Positions 30,649 through 41,336 of a stretch of DNA of 64,000 nt are shown piece by piece. Source of the stretch: Takakia lepidozioides (Eukaryota > Streptophyta > Takakiopsida > Takakiales > Takakiaceae); contig CM060734.1 in assembly GCA_030704615.1 (NCBI GenBank), positions 3,162,001 through 3,226,000 on the forward strand, in the 5' to 3' direction. Each line of letters starts with the position of its first letter. The first letter of the stretch is position 1. A program made the position numbers and the translations under genes. The notes beneath the pieces were generated by a model that was not told the DNA's origin, ran no database searches, and saw nothing but the letters and a program-made list of their open reading frames with translations.

Positions 30649-32834
30649 GAGCAAGATTAGCTCGAGTCTGTGAGTGCCAAGTTTGAGTTAGTTGTAGCAC
30701 TTGTGTTTTCAGATCATGAGAAGCGGTTCAGCCTAGAGTGCAGGGATCCGTGCATGAGCCTATCCAAAGCGGATAGAGTGCAAAGGCGAACAGGTTGCAG
30801 GTTTGCAATGGATAGAGAGGCGGGTAGCCTATGTTGAAGAACGGCGTTGCATAGCTCAACGCTATGGCAACCAAGTTTGGGCTTCTAGTGTGAAGCGGAG
30901 GAGATGCTGGCCATGAGTGGGCAAATTGGTGGTCGTCTTCTTTCAGCTGCAGGTCGAGTTGAGGAGCTGCAGAAATGTGGGCTGCGCATGGGAAGCTAGC
31001 ATGTTGTAGGTTGGAGATGATATAATCAGCTCCAGGTATCTCTGCCCGAAACTAGTTGTTGCGGGTAGATGAGGAGCAGTCGAATAGTGGAGCTGCGAGG
31101 GGATGCATCGCAGCCTGTTGGGAGCTTCAGCTCCAAGCTCATGAGGAGGTATGAGTGAAGAGATGGGGCTGGTCCCTCTTGTGTGCAAATCAATGCACTT
31201 GTGAAGCATGTGCTTGAGTTGGAGGTTTCAATCTGAAACTCTAGCACGGTGAGGGCTCTTGGAGTGGCAAGAGCGGGGCTGGAAGGGCAACATTGAGGCG
31301 CCCTAGAGCCAGGGGATATGCATGAGAAGTGCAGGTGCACCAAGTTTGTAAAGGTGTGTATTTTCAGATTCGTTTTTGTGAGCTTCATGAAGAAATGGAG
31401 CTTGTTGGGCAGCATATTGCTTGCTTGTTGAGTTTAGGGTGCCTTTGGTGGGTTGTGAGAGCCCAAGAGAGCATGGCAGCAGGCCTGGTGGCTTCGCAGA
31501 AGCCATAGCTCGGCGGCAGCAGTTGCAGGAGCAAACCCCAGCTCGGGAACGTCGGGAACGCCTCGGGAACGCATGGGAACTCGTTGGGAGTTCTAGGGAT
31601 CCCAGGGAATAGTGGCCGTGATGGGCCGTTGGGGCGGTATCACGAGATACCACGAGTCCAGGTTGTGATGGTTGACCGTGACCATTGACCGTCGTGGTGC
31701 GGACACAACGGGTGGGCACGGTGACCAGATCGTGGGGATGGCGGGCCGTGAAGGCTCGTGGGCGTGGTACCACAGGGTATCACGAGGCAGCCTGTGGCCA
31801 ACGAGCGCCTAGGGCGGGCCGTGAGGAGTCGTGGTGGTTGGAGCCACGAAAGGCCTCGAACGGGAAGAGTGAAAAAATAAAATAAAATAAAGTCTTTTTT
31901 CACTCGTTTCGTGGGACCTTGATGGGGAGGCTGGGCTCTAAAGAACAACAGTTTTGAGCTAGCTGATCCGGCAGAAAAGTCGGAATTGCCTCTCTGTTGC
32001 ATTTTAACAAGGGGATTATTCCCCTGCAGATAATCTTTTCGGGTTTTCAGCCCAATTCTTAACTATGGGGGAGACCAGCCTGCAGGTAATTCCTTTGGAC
32101 AGAATGTTGTTGGGGCCTATATGTACCTCTATTTGCTCCATTTTTTAACCTTCAGTGAATGGCGTGGTTTCCTGAGGTGGTTCCATTCTGAGGAATGGTT
32201 GGACATAAGGAGGCACTAGTGGACCCTATGAAGGCTTGCATGGGGCCTTGGAGGCCAAGTTTCATGAGCTCGTGGAGGGCGGTTTGAGGAGTGTCTACAG
32301 GATGCTCTCATGGTCATGCAAGTGAGAGAAGAAAGGAAAAAAGAGGGTGTTGGGATGAGAGCGTGCTGGGGATAGGCATTGCTTTAGTTCCCTTCCTCGT
32401 AGCTTTCCACCTTCTCTGTAGGCCGAGACCTTTCCGTAGGTGAGGCAAGAGTTAGTCCGGGTTTGGGCTGGGTTGCAGGAGCGACACTATGGAGTTGTTT
32501 TTGGTGTGGGGGAGTTGTTGTTTTCATTCTTGTGTTTGGATCCCCTCCACACCTGCATGCTTGATTGTGCGCCATGCTAGTTTTGTGTGGGCGCTTGATT
32601 TTATAGGTGGTTGACTCGGGCTTGATCGCCGATCCAACCCTAGAGCATGCTGTCGATGGTGAGGCTGGGTTGATGACCAGTCATACCATCTTTGTTTCTC
32701 TTATGGTGAGGTTGGAGGTGATGACCAGCCAACCATGGGAGTGCTTGCGGTGGATGCAGGTGCAGGTGCAGGCTATGTTAGGAACCTAGTATTCCAAACC
32801 ATAAGCCGTATCAGGTTCTCTACCTGGTTACCTT
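30649..32834 (+). other. Leader of the DNMT-PHD element, copy 1
   Basis: The first 70 bp or so resemble the equivalent stretch of copy 2 (GTAGCACTTGTG and flanks). No conserved ORF, primer-binding site or domain is convincing. 31600-31860 is rich in CGTGG/CACGA repeats. The gag ATG is at 32835. Confidence 0.45.
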
Positions 32835-34229
32835 GTGGAAAGGGGGTTAGGGACATGTTCAGGACCGGGTGAGTGTCAGTTTGTCAACACGGAGGTGCCA
32901 CTAGTTGTTGGGGAAAGTGCCGGTACGAGCACTAGCGATACTAGCGGGTATATGAGACGGGGTGTGCGGTTTAGGCCACCTTCACCTCCTGTGTCTTCTA
33001 CGGAAGGTTCTGATTCGGATTGTGAATCAGGAGGACTCACACCGGCGGTGCAAGTTGTTTCCTTGCCATTGTTGTGGGACACAATGGAGGAGATGTATGT
33101 AGCCACCAAGGGGCCACGAAGGTACTCTGGGGCGGTGGGCACCATTGAGTTGGATGATTTTGTCCAAGAGTTTGATAGTTGGTGTGACTTGCAGCAAATG
33201 CACAATCCACAACTGTTTACGCCTTTCATGGCATGGAAGGGGCTGTTTCAACACCTTGAAGGGCCGCCCATGGATGATTACCATGAGTTTAGGCGGGGGC
33301 ACGATGTTGAGATCGAGGAGTGGAGGATGTACTGGTCACCCGACTATGTCTCCATCACTAGAGGCACAAGGGCAGCAGCCACACCGGCAACTGCACAACA
33401 GCAGCTACACACAACAGCTTCCACGAGCAGTAGTCGGACTAGTGGTACAGCAACTACAACGTCCACCCAAGCTACTGCTGCACCAGCACCAGTGGTGGTG
33501 CCTGCCTTCAACCCTGTTGTGGAGTTCTTCAAAGAGTTGAGAAGGAACTACCAAGGGGTGAGGACAGAGAAGTTGAGGAGCTTGCAAGAGTTCCAACGGA
33601 AGCCTACTGAGAGCTTGAGGGAGGCTTTCACTCGCATGAGGTGCTTGATTAATGTAACCCAAGGGGTTACGGAGGCTCAGGCAGTCCAATTCTGGTATGG
33701 GATATTGGACAAGGAGCTGAGGAGAAGGGTGCGGGATGCAACTCTCCTACAAGCGGCCCAACCCACCTTAGCAAATGTGTTTTTGCTGGCAGAGCGGATA
33801 GAGCTCAACATGGTGGAGGAACGAGTGGTCATGGTGGGATTTGCTAAGGAGGCACCACGGGGTACTGGTGCTCCTAGCCAGCCACTACCTCAACGTGCTC
33901 AAGGCAACAAGGGAGCTCAGGTTAAGCCAAGGGAAGGGCAGAGAGGACCTCAGATGCAAGGGTCTCTCCCTTCATTTGCAAGCCAACAACGGGCGGATGT
34001 GGTGTGCTGGACATGTGGAGGACCTCATGTCAAGAAGGATTGCCCAGAGGGAGGCAATGGTTTGGCACCGGCACAGCTTGCACAGTTGCAGTGTGGGCAT
34101 TGTGGCAAGTATGGGCATGGAGAGGCCCAGTGCTATGGTTTGCATCCTGAGTTGCGCCCAGGCCAGTTCCAATGGAACAAAGGTGGCCGGGGGCGAGGTG
34201 GAGCAGCCCAGAGAGGACGAGGTGTCTAG
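32835..34229 (+). CDS. Gag of the DNMT-PHD element, copy 1
   Basis: 464 residues. A Ser/Pro-rich start is followed by LLWDTMEEMYVATKGPRRYSG. The central helical gag domain includes ELDDFVQEFDSWCDL, FMAWKGLFQHLEG, LREAFTRMR and QFWYGILDKELRRRV. Two CCHC knuckles follow: CWTCGGPHVKKDC and CGHCGKYGHGEAQC, then a Gly/Arg-rich tail. The TAG at 34227 is not the ancestral end: copy 2 has CAG there, and its frame continues 25 codons to a TAG where copy 1 reads CAA. Gag was therefore probably fused in frame to the protease region. Confidence 0.85.
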   Translation: MERGLGTCSGPGECQFVNTEVPLVVGESAGTSTSDTSGYMRRGVRFRPPSPPVSSTEGSDSDCESGGLTPAVQVVSLPLLWDTMEEMYVATKGPRRYSGAVGTIELDDFVQEFDSWCDLQQMHNPQLFTPFMAWKGLFQHLEGPPMDDYHEFRRGHDVEIEEWRMYWSPDYVSITRGTRAAATPATAQQQLHTTASTSSSRTSGTATTTSTQATAAPAPVVVPAFNPVVEFFKELRRNYQGVRTEKLRSLQEFQRKPTESLREAFTRMRCLINVTQGVTEAQAVQFWYGILDKELRRRVRDATLLQAAQPTLANVFLLAERIELNMVEERVVMVGFAKEAPRGTGAPSQPLPQRAQGNKGAQVKPREGQRGPQMQGSLPSFASQQRADVVCWTCGGPHVKKDCPEGGNGLAPAQLAQLQCGHCGKYGHGEAQCYGLHPELRPGQFQWNKGGRGRGGAAQRGRGV

Positions 34230-34868
34230 GCACGAGGTGCAGGCCAAGGGCAAGCTCAACATGGCCAAGGACGCGGAGGTCAGGGTGTTGACCAAGGCAT
34301 GGCCAACCGGCTTCAGCATCTAGAGCAGAGGCTCGCTGCCATGGCCACAGCTCAGGTGGTACCAGCTCCAAGGCCGGATGGTCCACCTCCTGCTCCTGAG
34401 GGAGGAGACATAGGAGGCATGGGATTCATGTGTGGGGCAGCACTACCACTGGTGAGGGGTGCCACTACCACTACCACTGTGGGTGGGGCACCACTACCAC
34501 TATGTGCGGGGCAAGACTACCTCTGGTGCAAGTGGAGTCAGCTGCGGCAGTGACTCGAGGAGCAGCACGAGTTCCTGAGCCACGGGGTGCGGAGGTGGAG
34601 TTGGATCCACAACGTGGGGAGGCAAGCCGTCAGGCCAGGCTCCCTCAGTCATTCGCATTGGCGGAGACAGTGTTGACGCCATCCATGGCACCTAGTTCTC
34701 GCCCGACTGTTACCGAGGCGGAGGTTACTATGCCATTGGGGAGAGCTACACGGGTAGCACCACTACCTAGTGTTGCCAAGGCTACGGTAGCTAGTATGCT
34801 GCTGGGGGCGGCCACATCTGTGTGTCAGGCTCCATTGTTCTCGGCTACCGGGGGTAAGACCAGCTGAG
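34230..34868 (+). pseudogene. Gag-protease linker, copy 1
   Basis: Continuation of the gag frame (MANRLQHLEQRLAAMATAQVV, PAPRPDGPPP), then a (CACTACCAC)n-expanded stretch at 34440-34505 absent from copy 2, then frame 34430-34867 (ATRVAPLPS, CQAPLFSATGG). In copy 2 the chromovirus sits in the middle of this linker. Pro/Ala-rich, no catalytic motif. Confidence 0.65.
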
Positions 34869-35528
34869 GTGTTCAGGCTGGCAGCTACACTCTGTGAGAG
34901 TGGGGAGGTTACTTCATCTTCTGCGGAGATAGTGAGAGGTGTAGTGCTGGAGAGATCCTCGGATGTGAGGGTCAAGATTGCCACGGTGGCGCCATGGCAA
35001 GCTGCAGCTGCCAGGTTGATGGAGCTGCCAGCTAGGCCAGCCATTGAGCGCGCCATGGTGATACCTGGAGTTGTCATGTTAGACAACCAGGATGGCATTT
35101 TCTATTTTAGTGGACCGGCTGGCAAGAGGTACCAGCCACTGCGAGTCTTGTTGGACTCGCGAAGTCAGCCATTGATGCTGGGCAGAGCTGCTATTGCAGG
35201 CTTGGGCCTCATGGAGGCGGATATGGAGCCGTTCCAGATACAGACATCTCTGGGAGGATCAGAGCAGGCTCGGGGCATGACACGGCGTGAGTTGGCTATC
35301 GGACTACAGCCAAATCATCCTACAGATGGCTCAGTGATGAGAGTCAAGGCCATTGTGATAGACGCGGTCTCGTACGATGTCCTTGTTGGCGGGGCAGTGT
35401 TGTACCCCATGGGCTTCACCCTGGATTTTTGGGAGGAGTCAGCTTCCTATAGGCCTGGATGGCAGTCAGGGGAGGGCCGGCGTGTGCAGCTCCCCGTGAC
35501 GTTCATAGGAGGAGTTGCGGTTGCCTAG
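34869..35528 (+). pseudogene. Retropepsin-like protease of the DNMT-PHD element, copy 1
   Basis: Homologous along its length to 56393-57691. The catalytic region reads LRVLLDSRSQPLMLGRAA here, whereas copy 2 has LLDSGAQPLMLGRAA, a proper Asp-Ser-Gly. The flap and second half include DAVSYDVLVGGAVLYPMGFTLDFW. The Gly-to-Arg change predicts an inactive protease. A TAG at 35526 ends the frame, where copy 2 reads CAG (AAQRGKM). Confidence 0.8.
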
Positions 35529-35642
35529 CGAGGCAAGATGCCAACACTGGCAACATTCACAGCTGTAGTGACTTGGCCTGGAGAGTTGTTGGATGACAAC
35601 ACTCATTCAGAGGATGTGTCACCTCCAGGAGAGTAGGATGAC

Positions 35643-36985
35643 ATGTATGGTATGGCAGAGTTGCCTGCCATGGTTGCTCACACTCCATTGTGGGGCTCGA
35701 GCAAGGATTTGCAGTGGGTTGCTGATTGTCGTGTGCAACAAGCCTGGGTAGAGGCTTTGGTACCGTCAAGAGAGGAGGACAGTGCGGGGCTTGCACCAGG
35801 ACCGCCTCAGTTGTCACCATTGGACACCACACCAATCGTGTGGCAGTGTCCGGATGAAGACATTTGCCTTCTGGACTTGTTTGGTGGGATCAGCACCGGG
35901 TTGGTTGCTGTTCTCCAGGCAGGTTTACGAGTTCGGCTTTACCGTATGGGAGGGGATGAGACTGCACAACACGTCTCCCTACGCCATGTTGCCAGTTGGT
36001 GCAGCAGTACCCTGAGTCGTTGCCGGTGTTTGCGGTTCGTGAATATCAGCAGGCCTTGCCAGCAGACATTTCGTTGCTGGGGGCGCAGGATTTGGAGCGG
36101 GTTGGCTCCATTGATCTGGTAGTGGTAGGTTGGCCCTGCCAAGGGCATTCATAAGCCGGACATGACAAGGATTGCGAGACTCGAGGTAGGGTCTGTTTTG
36201 TTTTGGGAGATGGTGCGGGTTTTGCGCCTTACAGTTTCATCAAGCTATATCTCCAGCATACAACTTGGAGAATGTGCCACTGATGGGCGATTCTCGGGCC
36301 AGGGTGATGGCCAGCGTGCACCAAGTCCGGTCATGGCTTGGGTCAGCAGTTTTGCTGGATGCAGCTGCAATGGGGTCATGGGCTCATCGTCCACGGTTAT
36401 GGTGGACTAACTTGATGCCACCCGCACTGCTCAAGCGTGCATTTGATGGGGTGCAGCGGCCAGCACACCTCACGGTGGATAGCATTTTGGACACAAGGAG
36501 GCAAGTCTCAGCTTGTGAGACACGATGACCGTCCGCCTTGGCAGTGGTAACAAAGTGGGTCACCACGAGTAGCACTACCTACACTGCTCAGCTTCCCAGG
36601 ATCGCATTGCTTCCGGGATAGTGGACCTGGCCTCCTGTGGGATGCTTAGTTGCAGCAGTTAGTGGAGCTAATGCCGACGAGCGAGAGGGGCTATGGGTTT
36701 TTCCACTGGGACCACGGCGGTGCCTTCTCTTTTTGAGGCATCATGTTGTCAGGTGTTGGGGCAAGCGATGGATCTCAATTGCTTGACCTAGATTATCAGC
36801 TTGGCTATGGCTGAGCAACGTAGAGTGCGGAGTGCACTTCCCTTGACGGTCTCTTTGCCTACCAAAATGGTACAGGCAGTGAGTGGGGGCGAGCCGGTGA
36901 GAGACCAGTGTGGTGTAGACATCCATGGCACACGTGTGAGGTGCTCGAGGTTCAGAGGGAGTTGGCAAGCCAAGGCGCTGTTGTG
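35643..36985 (+). pseudogene. Cytosine-5 DNA methyltransferase domain (DNMT3-like), copy 1, broken
   Basis: 35643-36122 is open from the protease end into the methyltransferase: CLLDLFGGISTGLVAVLQAG (motif I) in frame, showing that the two were parts of one polyprotein. A frameshift follows. Motif IV GWPCQGHS (36130-36153) is in a frame that then meets TAA. Motif VI and VIII segments (AYNLENVPLMGD-type at 36260; AHRPRLWWTNLMPPALLKR at 36384-36440) and C-terminal GFSTGTTAVPSL-type sequence (36700) are visible with frame changes. See copy 2 for a longer intact frame. Confidence 0.8.
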
Positions 36986-37212
36986 AGGTTGAGGTGGGGA
37001 TTCTTCTAGGGTTGAGGAGGGTCCTCAAGGATGAGATGATGGGGCAGGATGAAGCCTTGTCATTGACTGAGCAGGGAGGGAGTATGCTCATGAGGATGCG
37101 GCATAGCAACCACGGACGCGTCTCCTACCTCTAAGTCTGCTGAACTTAAGGTTGCAGTTATGGAGGACAATTGGGAGCCTGACATTGGACCCATTGTCAC
37201 TATAGGAGAGAG

Positions 37213-38620
37213 ATGACGTATACGGCGGTTCCTAAGGGCTTACAGGAATTGCTTTGCCTTCAGTTTGAAGGATTTGGGAGCATGAAGGGTCAGGAGATTC
37301 GTATTGAGTTGGCCACGGACACGCCAATCTTTCGGAGACCCTATAGATACAGTGAAATGGAGAGGTCTTTGATTCAGATGAAGGACTCAAGATCTCTGGG
37401 AGGCTGGTTGGTGGAGCTCTCTGGTGGAGAGTATGCTTAGCCATGTGGTGTACAGCCAAGAAGGATGTCTATGGGCAATTGGACGGAGAGACGTATGTGC
37501 GGGGTTTACCGGCCTGTAAATCGTCAGACCAAGTCGATAAGTATGCCATGCACCCACCTGAGAGATCTTTGATGCCATTGGGCATGCCAAGGTCTCTTTA
37601 GCACTTTGGACTTGCGGTCCGGATATCACCAGTTGCGATCAAGGAGGCGACAAGCAGAAGAAGACGACATTCTGGGGGATCAATGAGCACGGGAAGGATT
37701 GCCTATATCAGTGGCGGTTCTTACCATTCGGGCTTAAGAACGCTCCTGCAGAGTTCCAGAGAGTCATGGACAGGATTCTAGCAGGGGTGGACTTTGCTCG
37801 GTGCTACATAGATGACATCATAATCTTAGTGCTACGGTGGGGGAGCACGAGAGACCCTTAGGTGGTGTTTGAGCGCTTGAGAGTGCACGGATTGAAAGTA
37901 CATCCGGGGTAGTGCAAGTTCTTCCACAACCAGATTGAGTATATGGGCAACATGATATATCCTGGAGGATTGGGGGTAACAGCAGACTAAGGTAGAGGCC
38001 CATCGCACAGATTCCACGGGCCCAACGGAGGTGAGCCAAGTTCGAGCTTTCATGGGGTTGGCAAACTACTATAGAGGGTTTGTCAAGGGATTTTGTGCTA
38101 TTGCAAAGGCTCTAACCAAGCTGACCAAGGTAGACCAGGAGTGGCAGTGGGAAGATGAGCAAGAGCGAGCTTTTCAGGAGTTCAAGGCGAGGTTGACCTC
38201 GGCGCCCATCTTGAGACGACCTATTAGGGGGCGTCCCTTTCAGCTGCATACAGATTGGAGCTTGTTGGGGCTTGGAGCAATGCTCACATAGGTGGATGAT
38301 GAGGGAAGAGAGTTCGTAGTGGCTTATGTTAGCCGCTCGAACAACGCTGCAGAGTCTAAGTATAGCTCATATAAGGGGGAGTGCTTAGTTGCAGTGTGGG
38401 CGGTGGCACACTTCAGGTGCTATCTATACGGCAATCTCTTCACTCTTGTCACGGACCACCAGCCACTCAAGTGGTTGATGGAGTCAAACAAGCTTACGGG
38501 GAAGCTTGCACAGTGGGCACTTATACTCCAAGAGTATGACTTTCAGGTTGTGCATCGACTGGGTTTGGTCAATAGGGATGAGGGTGGATTGAGTGGCAAT
38601 CCATGCACGAGCCAGCAGGA
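37213..38620 (+). pseudogene. Reverse transcriptase and RNase H of the DNMT-PHD element, copy 1
   Basis: The start of RT is at 37213 (PIFRRPYRYSEMER). [24 protein letters not shown] and CYIDDIIIL (37802-37828, catalytic YIDD) follow in changing frames. From 38031: RAFMGLANYYRGFVKGF, then RNase H with FVVAYVSRSNN, YKGECLVAVWAV and VTDHQPLKWL. A TAG at 38289 replaces a CAG present at 2610. Several single-base losses break the RT half. The family is gypsy-type by its connection and RNase H layout. Confidence 0.85.
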
Positions 38621-39993
38621 TGACACTGGAGCTCGGTGGCATGGTGAGACGGATGAGGAGATGGTGTCGGGATGGCATGCATCTGCCTTTTTGTGTATCT
38701 TGGCATCGAGAGGTCAGATTGGACCTACAACAGGGATGACTGTAGATGGAGTGTTTGAGGACCCTGAGGCTAGTGATGAGCTAGGTGGTGCTAGAGATAT
38801 ACATGAGGATTCGGTTGTGTTGGACTACCTCCGCACTAGAGACACGACAGCTAGTGTGACTGCCAAGGAGAGGGATCGGATCCTACAACGAGCCAAGAGG
38901 TTCAAGTGGGAGGGGATACACCTGCTCCGAGTGTGGGAGGATGGTCGGGTGAGGATTGTGCCTCACTCAACACATCGTGCACGGTTAGTGCGGCATGCCC
39001 ATGAGGAGTTGGGGCATTTTGGAGTGCGACGCACTCATAGTTTATTGCAAGGGTAGTATTGATGGCGTGGTATGCACACAGAGGTGCAACAGTTCGGGGC
39101 TAGGTGCATGGTATGTGACAGGGTGCGTGCTTCATTCAACGCCCCTACACCACAGTTGCATCCATTACCATCATGGGATTGGGCTACAGGTGGAGTCTTG
39201 ACTTCGCAGGGCTTTTGCCACTGACGATGCGTCACCACAGATATGTGTTGGTGATGGTGGAGCACTTCTCCAAGTGGATTGAGTTGGTTCCATTGCATGG
39301 CAAGGCTAGTGATGGGGCTGCGTATGCATTCCTGGATCGTGTGCTTAGCCGATTCGGTGCTCCAGCTGAGGTACTCATGGACCAAGGGAGAGAGTTCTTG
39401 GGGGAGTTTCAGGCTTTGTGTGATAAAGCCTTGATAGACCAGCGCACCACTTCTCGGGACCATCTTGAGGCCGATGGCTTGGCAAAGAGAGTGGTTCAGA
39501 CAGTGAAGAGGGGTTTGCGCAAGTATGGCTTGCAAAAGGGACACCTAGGAGACTGGGATCTTCAAGTACCTTGGCTAGCCATGGGCTACAGGTTTAGCAA
39601 GCAAGCATCACTTGCCTCCTTCTCACCATATTTCCTTCTCTTTGGCCGAGAGCCGGATTTGCCTACATTTGTTCGTAGGGAGGCTGTAGTAGTCCTCAAC
39701 CTTGATGATCCGGATGTGTAGACACAAGCATGTGCCCAACGGGCAGAGTTGTTCAAGAGGGTCATGCCTATGGCTTTTAAGAACCTTGCTATTGCCCAAC
39801 ACCGAGACACATTGAGGTTTACCACTATATGTGGAGGGGGATATCGGCCAGGTGTTTGGCGTTTCCACCCTGGGGACTATGTGTATCTGTAGCAGATAGC
39901 GCCTACGACCTTGGATGTCACAGCAGGACGTGTGATTCTAAGGGTCAGGGAGGTTTTGCCTTCAGGAGTGTTGATTCTGGAGGGTCAAGATGG
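38621..39993 (+). pseudogene. Integrase of the DNMT-PHD element, copy 1
   Basis: Zinc-binding HHCC region at 38990-39120 (HAHEELGHFGVRRTH, CMVCDRV), interrupted by TAG and TGA at 39054-39062 where the fragment at 2.8-3.7 kb keeps QYWW. The core from 39173 has SLDFAG, VEHFSKWIE, MDQGREF and EADGLAKRV: Asp, Asp and Glu are present. It continues to YFLLFGREPDLP and a TAG at 39719-39721. A C-terminal HPGDYVYL-type segment (39865-39893) leads into the PHD region. Confidence 0.85.
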
Positions 39994-40240
39994 CATGGTA
40001 TGGAAGGACCATGTGCGTAATTGTGCGCCATGTCACCTTCCACATGTGGATGGGAGGATAGATCCCAACCTTGCAGTGGTACCTGCAGGGATGCGTTGCA
40101 TGCTCTGTGGGCATGCTCGTGGTGCCGCCACTATGCTGGTGTGTGATCGATGCTCAAGAGGTTGGCACATGGGATGCTTGACACCACCTCTTGAGAGGGT
40201 TCCTGATAGAGATTGGTTATGTCCACACTGCTTGGGATAG
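39994..40240 (+). CDS. PHD finger at the polyprotein C-terminus
   Basis: Part of the open frame 39911-40240 (109 residues). It has the C4HC3 zinc pattern of a PHD finger: CMLCG, LVCDRCSRGWHMGCL, LCPHC, with the Trp two residues before the last Cys pair typical of the family. It ends LCPHCLG and a TAG. PHD fingers bind histone H3 tails, commonly K4. Its position matches that of the chromodomain in chromoviruses, so by analogy it could direct integration to chromatin with a given mark. The frame is intact here although most of this copy is decayed. Confidence 0.8.
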
Positions 40241-40499
40241 TGGTAGTGGATATAACTAGTGGCAGCTAACAAGTCATGGGAGGCCAAGCTCATAGGAGTC
40301 AATACCCGAGATCTCAGGCTCAAGTTCACAGTTGCAAGACGGCGACTAACGATGGGGCAACTCTTGTACCCGGCCTCTTGATCTATCGAGTTTGAGTGTA
40401 GTAGGGACAGTGGTGGAGCACTTAGTGAGACTTTGGCCACTATCACATCTTGTGGCTACTTGGACTTAGAGAGACCTAAGCGCCAGTTAAGGGGGCAAT
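40241..40499 (+). other. 3' untranslated stretch and polypurine tract
   Basis: No ORF. It ends in AAGGGGGCAAT (40489-40499), a typical position and composition for a gypsy polypurine tract, directly followed by TGTGATGG at 40500. Confidence 0.6.
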
Positions 40500-40731
40500 T
40501 GTGATGGACTAGTGGCAGCCTAGTGGTTGGACCAGTGGTTGCACTAGTGGTGGCTAGTGGCAACCTAGTGGTGGACTAGTGGCTGCACTAGTGGTTGTCT
40601 AGTGGCAGCCTAGTGGTGCACTAGTGGTGGACTAGTGATAGACTAGTGTTTGGTGTGCACATGTGTTGTGTGGTTTTGGACATCGATGTAGTTGTGTAGC
40701 GATATGTATGCACACGACAGCTGTCAAGTTA
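40500..40731 (+). repeat. Terminal repeat B1 of the DNMT-PHD element
   Basis: TGTGATGGACTAGTGG to CACGACAGC. It contains a minisatellite of CTAGTGG(C/T)(A/T)G(C/G)-type units and then GTGCACATGTGTTGTGTGG. It matches B2 (41039-41336), which has more minisatellite units. Confidence 0.75.
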
Positions 40732-41038
40732 TTTTATCACTAGTGTGAAGTTAGCTAGGAAATAGCTAGCTTTTATATATTGACATTTGGGATTGATCCA
40801 AGTGTCAATCCAGGGGCCAATATATGTTTGGGCACCTGACATTGTTATCTTCACGACAAATTGCGGTGGGCTCATCTTTCTCGAGTTGAGCCTCACCGCG
40901 TCTAGCTATGGCGCCGTAGTGTGGATTCCCCATGGTGTGGGGTGCACTTGGCTCGACTTAATATATGAGTGATGTTTTCATGTGTAAATATGTAAGTTTG
41001 AGAGAGCTTGTGTGCTTGTATTATTCCTTTCCTTATCA
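40732..41038 (+). repeat. Terminal repeat A2 of the DNMT-PHD element
   Basis: TGTCAAGTTATTTTATCACTAG to CCTTATCA, nearly the same as A1 at the left end. It is followed without gap by B2. Confidence 0.75.
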
Positions 41039-41336
41039 TTGTGATGGACTAGTGGCAGCCTAATGGTGGACTAGTGGCAGCCTATTGGTGGACTAGTGGC
41101 TGCACTAGTGGTGGCTAGTGGCAGCCTAGTGGTGGACTAGTGGCTGCACTAGTGGTGGCTAGTGGCAGCCTAGTGATGGACTAGTGGCTGCACTAGTGGT
41201 GACTAGTGGTTGTCTAGCGGCAGCCTAATGGTGCCCTAGTGGTGGACTAGTGATAGACTAGTGTTTGGTGTGCACATGTGTTGTGTGGTTTTGGACAGCG
41301 ATGTAGTTGTGTAGCGATATGTATGCGCACGACAAA
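41039..41336 (+). repeat. Terminal repeat B2 of the DNMT-PHD element
   Basis: Begins TTGTGATGGACTAG and ends GCGCACGACA, then resumes the interrupted transposase gene (AAGCCACAAAACTCGG). It differs from B1 by extra CTAGTGG units and scattered changes. Confidence 0.75.

Larger units (their letters stand above)
30332..41336 (+). mobile_element. DNMT- and PHD-encoding gypsy-like retroelement, copy 1 (11,005 bp)
   Basis: The element starts TGTCAAGTTA and ends GCGCACGACA. Its limits are supported by the interrupted gene: removing it and one AAG restores the transposase frame (GF, M, ADNA). Order inside: repeat A1, a 2.2-kb leader, gag with two zinc knuckles, protease, cytosine-5 methyltransferase, reverse transcriptase/RNase H, integrase, PHD finger, then repeats B1-A2-B2. 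An oligopurine tract AAGGGGGCAA (40489-40498) precedes B1. Only AAG is a candidate target duplication. The protease Asp-Ser-Gly is changed and the methyltransferase has stops, so this copy is dead. Copy 2 lies at 44901-58830, and fragments at 2.3-3.7 and 60.4-61.7 kb show a multi-copy family. Confidence 0.8.

Noticed and set aside
30332-41336. DIRS/Ngaro-type element because of the split direct repeats
   Set aside because: The element has a clear DDE integrase with HHCC region and no tyrosine recombinase. Only the repeat layout is similar.
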